Source of the DNA: G963663775 sp963663775
GTDB lineage: Bacteria; Bacillota; Clostridia; Oscillospirales; Butyricicoccaceae
Direction: 5' to 3'
Assembly: GCA_963663775.1 (NCBI GenBank)
Contig: OY760624.1
Span: forward strand, 620,001 to 684,000
Length of the DNA stretch: 64,000 nucleotides
A program made the position numbers and the translations under genes. The notes under the pieces are model-generated. The model saw only the letters and a program-made list of their open reading frames with translations. It ran no database searches and was not told the DNA's origin. This document shows, in pieces, positions 43,507 to 50,199 of the stretch (within the stretch, counting starts at the first letter, position 1; each line of letters starts with the position of its first letter).

Positions 43507-43663
43507 TTTTATCGAAAATCTTTGGTTTTTACAACAATCTTCTGAAAAAACCAACATCTTCTATTGCAACAACCCTGTCGGCAGTGGTAACCTTGGAAAG
43601 AAGCAGCGAAACCTATCAATGTGGTAGGATTTTCTCTGTTAAAACATAAGGAGTGTGACAAGA

Positions 43664-44386
43664 ATGAAGTATTTTAAGAAACTCACCGTAACCGTAACCT
43701 GTATTGCACTTGCCGGTACCGTGTCTGCCGGCGCAGTATGCCTGCCCTCGGCTTCCGCACAGAATACCACCACCCCCGTGCGTGTTACCGCACAAGGCAG
43801 CCTTCCTGCATCGCTGCAGCAACTGCTGAGTCGACTGTTCCCCAGCGGAAATCTATTCAGCACCCCTGACAGCAGCACAGACACCACTGAAACCCCTTCT
43901 ACAGACACCGATACATCCACCCCGACAACCGACACCACAGAATCCACGGAAACCACAACCCCTTCCACCTCGACTGATACCGACACCACAAGCACCACAC
44001 CCGCTACCTCTGACGCCTCTTATGCAGAGCAGGTTGTGCAGCTGGTAAACGAAGAACGCACCTCCCGTGGCTTGCAGGCATTGACCATGGACAGCACCGT
44101 GCAGGCGGCGGCGCAAATTCGTGCCGAGGAGCAAGCACAAAGCTTTTCCCACACCCGCCCCAACGGCACTTCCTGCTTCACAGCATTGGATGAACAGGGC
44201 GTTTCCTATCGCAGTGCGGGAGAAAACATTGCCTACGGTCAGCAGACACCCGAAGAAGTCATGACGGCGTGGATGAATTCCGCAGGACACCGTGCCAACA
44301 TTCTGAATGAAGGCTTCACCACCATCGGCGTTGGCTATGCGTCCATCAACGGACAAAGCTACTGGTCACAAATGTTCATCTCCTAA
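43664..44386 (+). CDS. secreted CAP/SCP-domain protein
   Basis: A 240-residue exported protein: signal peptide at about residues 1-32 (basic KKLT, then a hydrophobic stretch ending SASA), a Thr/Ser/Asp-rich linker at about 66-120, and a C-terminal CAP domain (YAEQVVQLVNEERTSRGLQAL, FSHTRPNGTSCFTAL, AGENIAYGQQTPEEVM, SAGHRANILN). This is the YkwD-like bacterial CAP family, often found on spores or cell surfaces; function is uncertain. The ATG follows AAGGAG at 10 bases. The 157-base region upstream has a CCTATCA/TGGTAGG hairpin at about 43610-43627. Confidence 0.88.
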   Translation: MKYFKKLTVTVTCIALAGTVSAGAVCLPSASAQNTTTPVRVTAQGSLPASLQQLLSRLFPSGNLFSTPDSSTDTTETPSTDTDTSTPTTDTTESTETTTPSTSTDTDTTSTTPATSDASYAEQVVQLVNEERTSRGLQALTMDSTVQAAAQIRAEEQAQSFSHTRPNGTSCFTALDEQGVSYRSAGENIAYGQQTPEEVMTAWMNSAGHRANILNEGFTTIGVGYASINGQSYWSQMFIS

Positions 44387-44417
44387 GATATTTTTTCATC
44401 GTGTGATGACATTGTGT

Positions 44418-44446
44418 TTGACAAAAAGAATTTTCTGGCGTATACT
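44418..44446 (+). promoter_or_regulatory. promoter for the thi operon
   Basis: A perfect TTGACA, a 17-base spacer and TATACT lie immediately upstream of the TPP riboswitch. This is the best-matching promoter in the window. Confidence 0.85.
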
Positions 44447-44454
44447 CTAACTCA

Positions 44455-44548
44455 TGCAGGGGGACCGCATAGGCGGTTGAGATGACTGGGGCAACAGTCA
44501 CCACCCTTTGAACCTGTTGGTTAACACCATCGTAGGGAAGCGTGATGG
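44455..44548 (+). ncRNA. TPP riboswitch (THI element)
   Basis: The sequence contains all conserved blocks of the thiamine pyrophosphate aptamer: GGGGGACC at the 5' side, GGTTGAGATGACTGG, ACCCTTTGAACCTG, and GGTTAACACCATCGTAGGGA before the closing arm. It begins about 10 bases after the promoter and is followed by a strong terminator, then thiS. TPP binding should stop transcription before the operon. Confidence 0.96.
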
Positions 44549-44595
44549 CAGTCCGGTTTTACATCGCTCTGCGCAATTTTGGATTTTACATGTAG

Positions 44596-44633
44596 AAATC
44601 CGGCTTACTCGAGATGGTAAGCCGGATTTTTTT
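44596..44633 (+). terminator. riboswitch-controlled terminator upstream of thiS
   Basis: A perfect 13-bp stem (AAATCCGGCTTAC with its complement, 8-base loop) with T7 lies between the TPP aptamer and the thiS ribosome site, forming the expression platform. Confidence 0.92.
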
Positions 44634-44650
44634 GCATTTTGGAGGCTTAT

Positions 44651-44845
44651 ATGAAAATAAACGGTGAACTCTTTTCTCTGGATACCCCCATGACCGTGCA
44701 GACCTATCTATTGCAGGCAGGCTATATGCCGGAACGTGTTGCCGTTGAACAAAACGGCAGCATCCTGCCACGCAGCCAATTCGCAGAAACCCTGCTTGCG
44801 GACGAAGACACCTTGGAAATCGTGTCGTTCGTGGGGGGTGGCTGA
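44651..44845 (+). CDS. thiS: sulfur carrier protein ThiS
   Basis: A 64-residue ubiquitin-like protein that carries sulfur as a C-terminal thiocarboxylate for thiazole synthesis. The C-terminus ends VGGG, containing the required terminal Gly-Gly; MKINGELF and the LPRSQF region match ThiS. The ATG at 44651 has GGAGG at 6 bases. It is the first gene of the thi operon, two bases before thiF. Confidence 0.93.
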   Translation: MKINGELFSLDTPMTVQTYLLQAGYMPERVAVEQNGSILPRSQFAETLLADEDTLEIVSFVGGG

Positions 44846-44847
44846 AG

Positions 44848-45480
44848 ATGCTGACCGAAGAGCAGCTATATGCCGCACTGGTTAAGCGGCATGGCGAAGC
44901 CAACCAGCAAAAGCTTGCGCAGGCGGTGGTCGGTATTGCAGGACTCGGCGGGCTAGGCTCTAACATTGCGGTGCATTTGGCTCGGCTCGGCGTAGGCACG
45001 CTGATTCTTGCCGATTTTGACCGTGTGGAACTCTCCAATCTAAACCGCCAGCACTATACCCTGCACGAGTTATATCGCCCTAAAACTGAGGCATTGGTCA
45101 AACAACTGCGGGAAATCAACCCCTATTTGACCTATATTCCGCACACCATACGTATCACGCCGCAAAATGCGGCATCCCTTTTCAAAGACTGCACCGTCAT
45201 CTGTGAAGCCTTTGACAGCGCCGACCAAAAGGCGATGCTGATTGAAGCCCTGCTGACCGCCCTGCCCCAAATCCCGCTCGTTGCAGCTAGCGGGATGGCA
45301 GGCTCGGATTCTGCAAACGCCATCCAAACACAGCATCGCTTTGCCAAGCTGTATCTTTGTGGCGATGAAACCAGCGACCTTTCCGACCATCTGCCGCTCA
45401 TGGCACCACGGGTGGCCGTCTGCGCCGCACATCAGGCAACGATGGCGCTGCGACTGATATTGGGCGAAACACAGCCGTAA
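44848..45480 (+). CDS. thiF: ThiS adenylyltransferase ThiF (short form)
   Basis: A 210-residue E1-like enzyme that adenylates the ThiS C-terminus. The ATP site GIAGLGGLGSNIAVHL lies at about residues 29-44, followed by LILADFDRVELSNLNRQ with the conserved Asp and Arg/Gln. This is the compact form lacking the C-terminal zinc Cys pairs of E. coli ThiF, as is common in Clostridia alongside ThiH. The ATG follows the GGGGGTGG end of thiS, which serves as ribosome site. Confidence 0.93.
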   Translation: MLTEEQLYAALVKRHGEANQQKLAQAVVGIAGLGGLGSNIAVHLARLGVGTLILADFDRVELSNLNRQHYTLHELYRPKTEALVKQLREINPYLTYIPHTIRITPQNAASLFKDCTVICEAFDSADQKAMLIEALLTALPQIPLVAASGMAGSDSANAIQTQHRFAKLYLCGDETSDLSDHLPLMAPRVAVCAAHQATMALRLILGETQP

Positions 45481-45529
45481 TCCACGATTTTTTCTATGTT
45501 TTATGAATTCTAATACAAGGAGCATTTCT

Positions 45530-46297
45530 ATGAACGACGATACCCTCATGTTAGGCGGACATGCCTTTACCTCCCGCTTTATTCTTGGCTCTGGCAAGTT
45601 CTCGCTGGATTTGGTCAAGGCATCCATTGACCACGCCGAAGCGCAAATCATCACCCTTGCCCTGCGCCGTGCCAATGCCGGCGGTCTTGCAAACATTCTG
45701 GACTACATCCCGAAAAACGTAACCCTGCTGCCGAACACCTCCGGCGCACGCACCGCAGAGGAAGCCATTCGCATTGCACGGCTGGCACGTGAATGTGGCT
45801 GCGGTGACTTCATCAAAATCGAAGTCATCCACGACTCCAAATACCTTCTGCCGGACAATTATGAAACGATCCGTGCCACCGAAGTGCTGGCGAAGGAAGG
45901 CTTTGTCGTGATGCCGTATTTCTATCCCGACTTGAATGTGGCACGTGACCTAAAAAATGCAGGGGCGGCTTCTATCATGCCGTTGGGTGCACCGATTGGC
46001 TCGAACAAGGGCCTGTGCACCCGTGAATTCATCCAAATTTTGATTGATGAAGTGGATTTGCCCGTTATCGTAGATGCCGGCATCGGCCGCCCCTCCCAAG
46101 CCTGCGAAGCAATGGAGATGGGTGCGGCAGCGTGCATGGTGAACACCGCCATCGCCACGGCAGGTGACATTCCCATGATGGCAGGCGCATTTAAAAATGC
46201 CATTGCCGCAGGACGTGCCGCCTATCTGTCTGGTTTGGGACGGGTGCGGGACACGGCTTCCGCTTCCTCTCCGCTCACCGGCTTTTTGGAGGCGTAA
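45530..46297 (+). CDS. thiG: thiazole synthase
   Basis: A 255-residue TIM-barrel enzyme that joins 1-deoxyxylulose 5-phosphate, dehydroglycine and the ThiS sulfur into the thiazole. The Schiff-base lysine is K96 in DFIKIEVI. Other motifs are FILGSGKF at the N-terminus, MPLGAPIGSNKGL and VDAGIGRPSQA. The ATG at 45530 has AAGGAG at 7 bases. thiH follows after two bases. Confidence 0.96.
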   Translation: MNDDTLMLGGHAFTSRFILGSGKFSLDLVKASIDHAEAQIITLALRRANAGGLANILDYIPKNVTLLPNTSGARTAEEAIRIARLARECGCGDFIKIEVIHDSKYLLPDNYETIRATEVLAKEGFVVMPYFYPDLNVARDLKNAGAASIMPLGAPIGSNKGLCTREFIQILIDEVDLPVIVDAGIGRPSQACEAMEMGAAACMVNTAIATAGDIPMMAGAFKNAIAAGRAAYLSGLGRVRDTASASSPLTGFLEA

Positions 46298-46299
46298 CC

Positions 46300-47463
46300 A
46301 TGCAGGAACAACGAATAGACCACATGCAATATCTGCCCGACATGGAGATTTTGCAGGACAACAGCGTCATGGAGCAGGTGCTTTATCTGCACCAGAGCTA
46401 TGCCGAGGACGATTATACCGCCGCAGATGTCCAGCGTGCCCTACAGCGTGACACCCTGCAGCCAGAGGACTTCGGCGCACTGCTTTCCCCTGCTGCATTC
46501 CCGTTTTTGGAGCAAATTGCACAGCGTGCCCAACTGGAAACCCGCAAGCACTTCGGCAATTCCATTCAGCTGTTTACCCCACTGTACATCGCCAATTACT
46601 GCGAAAACCACTGCATCTACTGCGGATTCAACTGCACCAACCAGATTCGGCGTGCCAAGCTCGATGCCGCCGAAATCGAACGGGAGCTGCAAGCCATTGC
46701 GCAAACGGGTTTGCAGGAAGTGTTAATTTTGACCGGTGAAAGCCGCAAGATGTCCCCGGTTTCCTACATCGGCGAAGCTTGTGCCCTCGCACGCAAATAT
46801 TTCCGTGTGGTGGGTCTGGAAATTTATCCGCTTAATACGGATGAATATGCCTATTTGCATGAGCAGGGTGCGGATTATGTCACCGTGTTTCAGGAAACCT
46901 ACAACGCCGATAAATACGAAACCCTGCATCTGGCAGGACACAAGCGCATTTTCCCCTATCGCCTGTGTGCGCAGGAGCGTGCCCTACGGGGCGGCATGCG
47001 TGGGGTCGGCTTTGCGGCGCTGTTAGGTCTGGATGAATTCCGTCGGGATGCGTTCGCTACTGGCATGCATGCCCACCTCTTGCAGCGTAACTATCCCCAT
47101 GCAGAAATCGCCATTTCCTGCCCACGCCTGCGCCCCATCATCAACAATGACAAAATCAACCCCAAGGATGTACATGAAGCGCAGCTGCTGCAAGTCATTT
47201 GCGCCTACCGCATTTTTCTGCCCTTTGCTTCCATCACCATTTCCACACGTGAGCGGGCGCATTTCCGTGACCATATCATCAACATTGCCGCCACCAAAAT
47301 TTCGGCAGGCGTGGATGTGGGCATCGGCGGGCATGCCGACGACAGCGACAACAAGGGCGACGAGCAATTTGAAATTTCCGACGGTCGCTCAGTAGAGGAA
47401 GTGCTCCAAGCGATTACCAACCAAGGTCTACAGCCTGTGATGGCAGATTATTTATATGTCTGA
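46300..47463 (+). CDS. thiH: 2-iminoacetate synthase (radical SAM tyrosine lyase)
   Basis: A 387-residue radical SAM enzyme that cleaves tyrosine to p-cresol and dehydroglycine for ThiG. The cluster motif CxxxCxxC is at C101, C105, C108 (YCENHCIYCGF). LTGESRKMSPVSYI and ETYNADKYETLH are typical of ThiH. Its presence in place of glycine oxidase ThiO fits an anaerobe. The ATG has GGAGG upstream. The end overlaps tenI by eight bases. Confidence 0.96.
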   Translation: MQEQRIDHMQYLPDMEILQDNSVMEQVLYLHQSYAEDDYTAADVQRALQRDTLQPEDFGALLSPAAFPFLEQIAQRAQLETRKHFGNSIQLFTPLYIANYCENHCIYCGFNCTNQIRRAKLDAAEIERELQAIAQTGLQEVLILTGESRKMSPVSYIGEACALARKYFRVVGLEIYPLNTDEYAYLHEQGADYVTVFQETYNADKYETLHLAGHKRIFPYRLCAQERALRGGMRGVGFAALLGLDEFRRDAFATGMHAHLLQRNYPHAEIAISCPRLRPIINNDKINPKDVHEAQLLQVICAYRIFLPFASITISTRERAHFRDHIINIAATKISAGVDVGIGGHADDSDNKGDEQFEISDGRSVEEVLQAITNQGLQPVMADYLYV

Positions 47464-48028
47464 CATTATTTGTGTGACCCATCGCAAGCTGTGCCCCGAT
47501 GATTTTTTGACACGCATGCAGCGGATTCTTGCCGCACAGCCCCATGCCGTGATTTTGCGGGAAAAGGACTTGTGCGAAGCGGACTATTTGACACTGGCAC
47601 AAAAGCTGCTGCCGCTTTGCACCGCTACACAGGTGCCCCTTCTGCTAGGCGGACATCCGCCGCTTGCCGCAACGCTTGGCTGTGGTGCACATCTACCCTT
47701 TGCACGGCGCACAGAGCTGGTGCAGGGCGGCATTTCGATTCATGCACCCGAAGAAGCACAGGCGCTGCAAGGCTCAAACGCTTCTTATCTCATCGCAGGG
47801 CACATTTGGGCAACGGACTGCAAAGCAGGTCTTGCAGGGCGCGGCACGGCATTTTTGCAGGCAGTGGTGCAGTCTGCGGGCACGATACCCGTCTATGCCA
47901 TTGGCGGGGTGACCCCCGACCGTATGCCCGCCATCCGCAGCACCGGTGCCGCCGGCGCCTGTGTGATGAGCGGACTGATGACCCACCCCGACCCTGCGGC
48001 ATATTTACAAGCATTTTCATCGATCTAA
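47456..48028 (+). CDS. tenI: thiazole tautomerase TenI (ThiE paralogue)
   Basis: A 190-residue TIM-barrel protein of the ThiE/TenI superfamily. I favour TenI because the segment YLIAGHIWATDCKAGLAGRG (with H116) matches TenI's GHIFxTxCKxGLxPRG signature. The ThiE residues for pyrimidine pyrophosphate, a GADGVHLGQ-D stretch, are replaced by GCGAHLPFARR. TenI catalyses aromatisation of the ThiG product. Many annotation pipelines would label this thiE. If the call is right, the operon has no thiamine-phosphate synthase. It overlaps thiH by eight bases. Confidence 0.75.
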   Translation: MSDIICVTHRKLCPDDFLTRMQRILAAQPHAVILREKDLCEADYLTLAQKLLPLCTATQVPLLLGGHPPLAATLGCGAHLPFARRTELVQGGISIHAPEEAQALQGSNASYLIAGHIWATDCKAGLAGRGTAFLQAVVQSAGTIPVYAIGGVTPDRMPAIRSTGAAGACVMSGLMTHPDPAAYLQAFSSI

Positions 48029-48067
48029 TACCACCATATATTAACTTTTGAAATGAGGATTCCTACC

Positions 48068-49390
48068 ATGAGAACCTATGCAACCCAAATGGATGCGGCC
48101 AAACAAGGCATCATCACCCCTGAAATGGAAACTGTCGCAACGAAAGAAAACCGCACTGCGGAATATATCCGTGCACGTGTTGCCGCAGGCACCATTGCGA
48201 TTCCTGCCAACGTGAACCACAAAAGTCTGTCTGCAGAGGCAGTCGGCGATGGCACTCGTGTCAAAATCAATGTAAACCTCGGCATTTCCGGCGATGCAAA
48301 GGATTATGATTTGGAGCTGGAAAAGGTACAAATGGCCATTGATATGGGCGCAGAATCCATTATGGACCTTTCCAACTATGGAAAAACCAATCAGTTCCGC
48401 ACCAAGCTGGTGGAGTTCTCCACAGCGATGATTGGAACCGTGCCGATGTATGATGCCATCGGCTATCTGGAAAAGGATTTGCTGGAAATCACCGCAAAGG
48501 ACTTCCTGCGGGTTGTGGAGGCGCATGCCAAGGAGGGCGTGGATTTCATGACGATTCACGCAGGCATCAATCGCCGTGCAGTGGAAGGCTTTCTGCGAGA
48601 AGGCCGCAAAATGAACATCGTGTCCCGTGGCGGTTCTCTGTTGTTTGCATGGATGCAGATGACCGGCAACGAAAACCCGTTCTATGAATACTATGACGAA
48701 GTGCTGGATATTCTGCGCAAATATGATGTAACCATTTCTCTGGGCGATGCCCTGCGCCCTGGCTGCATTGCTGATTCGTCCGATGCAGGACAGCTCTCCG
48801 AGCTGATTGAACTGGGCGCACTGACAAGGCGTGCGTGGGAACGGGATGTTCAGGTAATGGTGGAAGGCCCTGGGCACATGGCAATGAACGAGATTGCCGC
48901 TAACATGGTGCTGCAAAAGCGTTTGTGCCACGGTGCACCGTTCTATGTCTTAGGTCCGATTGTCACCGACATTGCGCCCGGCTATGACCACATCACCTCT
49001 GCCATTGGCGGTGCGATTGCAGCATCCTCCGGCGCAAATTTCCTATGCTATGTGACCCCTGCGGAGCACCTGCGTCTGCCCGACCTGGACGATGTGCGGG
49101 AAGGCATCGTTGCCAGCAAAATCGCCGCCCATGCCGCAGACATTGCCAACGGTCTGCCCGGCGCACGGAATCGTGACAACGCCATGTCGGACGCACGCCA
49201 CAATTTGGATTGGGATGAAATGTTCCGCTTGGCGCTCGACCCGGAAAAGGCAGAGCGTTTTTATAACCAAACCCCGCCCGCTGACCGCCACAGCTGCTCC
49301 ATGTGCGGCAAGATGTGTGCCGTACGCACCACCAATTTGATTTTGGAAGGAAAAACAGTAGAATTTTGCACAGAAAACGGCACTTGCTGA
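48068..49390 (+). CDS. thiC: phosphomethylpyrimidine synthase
   Basis: A 440-residue radical SAM enzyme that rearranges aminoimidazole ribotide into HMP phosphate. Family stretches are IPANVNHK, DLSNYGKTNQFR, TIHAGINRR, SRGGSLLFAWM, SLGDALRPGCIADS and VEGPGHMAMN. The C-terminal Fe-S motif is CSMCGKMC, in the short anaerobe-type ThiC that lacks the long N-terminal domain. The ATG at 48068 has GAGG at 9 bases. It is the last gene of the thi operon. Confidence 0.96.
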   Translation: MRTYATQMDAAKQGIITPEMETVATKENRTAEYIRARVAAGTIAIPANVNHKSLSAEAVGDGTRVKINVNLGISGDAKDYDLELEKVQMAIDMGAESIMDLSNYGKTNQFRTKLVEFSTAMIGTVPMYDAIGYLEKDLLEITAKDFLRVVEAHAKEGVDFMTIHAGINRRAVEGFLREGRKMNIVSRGGSLLFAWMQMTGNENPFYEYYDEVLDILRKYDVTISLGDALRPGCIADSSDAGQLSELIELGALTRRAWERDVQVMVEGPGHMAMNEIAANMVLQKRLCHGAPFYVLGPIVTDIAPGYDHITSAIGGAIAASSGANFLCYVTPAEHLRLPDLDDVREGIVASKIAAHAADIANGLPGARNRDNAMSDARHNLDWDEMFRLALDPEKAERFYNQTPPADRHSCSMCGKMCAVRTTNLILEGKTVEFCTENGTC

Positions 49391-49419
49391 TTGACATTTT
49401 CAGAGAAGTACTCCATAAT
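49391..49419 (+). promoter_or_regulatory. promoter for the ABM gene
   Basis: A perfect TTGACA starts one base after the thiC stop codon, followed by a 17-base spacer and CATAAT, about 50 bases upstream of the ABM ATG. I see no terminator for thiC before it. Confidence 0.6.
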
Positions 49420-49468
49420 AAAGAGCAGTTACATACTTTTATCCATGATATCAAAAGGAGTCTTTTTT

Positions 49469-49756
49469 ATGTTGAAAATCGTTGCAAGTGCCCCCCTCAA
49501 GCCGGACTGCAAAGCGCAGTTTTTAGACCTCGCTCGCCCGTTGATTGAAGCTTCCCGTGCGGAAGATGGCAATGTTTCCTACGATTTGACGGAAAGCATG
49601 TCCGACCCGAACACCGTTGCGTTCATTGAGTTCTGGAAAGACGAAGACGCTATCAAATTCCACAATGCCACCCCGCACTTCACCGCTACTGTGCCGCAGT
49701 TTGAAGCTTTCTTCGCAGCACCGATGTCAGTTACCATTTATCGCGATTTGCTGTAA
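49469..49756 (+). CDS. antibiotic-biosynthesis-monooxygenase (ABM/YgiN) domain protein
   Basis: A 95-residue ferredoxin-like fold protein of the ABM family: LKIVASAPLKPDCKAQFLDLARPLIEASRAEDGNVSYDL, then IEFWKDEDAIKFHNATPHF with the conserved FWKxxxAxxxH pattern. Members act as quinol oxygenases or dimeric stress proteins; the reaction here is unknown. The ATG has AAAGGAG upstream. It is a single gene with its own promoter and terminator, so it is not necessarily part of thiamine synthesis. Confidence 0.85.
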   Translation: MLKIVASAPLKPDCKAQFLDLARPLIEASRAEDGNVSYDLTESMSDPNTVAFIEFWKDEDAIKFHNATPHFTATVPQFEAFFAAPMSVTIYRDLL

Positions 49757-49764
49757 TCGCAGCT

Positions 49765-49792
49765 AAAAAAAGAGCCTTTCGGCTCTTTTTTT
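49765..49792. terminator. bidirectional terminator
   Basis: AGAGCC and GGCTCT with a 4-base loop are flanked by A6-A7 and T7. It separates the convergent ABM and alkyltransferase-like genes. Confidence 0.9.
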
Positions 49793-49798
49793 ATATCT

Positions 49799-50113
49799 TT
49801 ACTCCGTGATGCGCCAAAGGCATTGTTCTAAGTTCACCGTGCCGTCTTCTCGAAAAATCACGCCCTCTGCCGCAAGCCGTGCACGCTGCACCTCTGCACC
49901 GCCAAACACAAACCCCTGCGCCAATGCACCCGTGCGGTTCACCACCCGATGGCAGGGAATCTGCGCTGGGTCAGGATTGCGGTGCAGGGCATATCCCACG
50001 ACCCTTGCCCACCGTGGATTGCCTGCCAGCCGTGCCACCTGTCCATAGGTTGCGACCGTTCCCGCAGGGATTTGCCGTACAATGGCATAGATTCGTTCAA
50101 ATGCGCCGCTCAT
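49799..50113 (-). CDS. MGMT-family DNA alkyltransferase domain protein
   Basis: A 104-residue stand-alone C-terminal domain of the O6-methylguanine-DNA methyltransferase family, with the DNA-binding helix-turn-helix (GTVATYGQVARLAG) and the active-site PCHRVV (C54). Because the cysteine is present, it is closer to a catalytic Ogt domain than to the Atl proteins that carry Trp there, although the N-terminal domain of full Ogt is missing. The ATG at 50113 has GGGAGG at 8 bases. It lies 86 bases after htrA on the same strand. Confidence 0.85.
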   Translation of the reverse strand: MSGAFERIYAIVRQIPAGTVATYGQVARLAGNPRWARVVGYALHRNPDPAQIPCHRVVNRTGALAQGFVFGGAEVQRARLAAEGVIFREDGTVNLEQCLWRITE

Positions 50114-50199
50114 CGCTTTCACCTCCCATTTCAGCACTGCCATGCGATACACAAAAAGTACGACACCTGCTGCGGTGCCGTACTTTTTATAGTTGTTAC

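Noticed and set aside
43507..43663. c-di-GMP or c-di-AMP riboswitch before the CAP gene.
   Set aside because: The conserved cores of both aptamers are absent and the region is short; kept only as a structured leader.
47456..48028. Annotation as thiE.
   Set aside because: The GHIWATDCKAGLAGRG signature fits TenI and the ThiE pyrimidine-site segment is not recognisable; ThiE remains a minor alternative.
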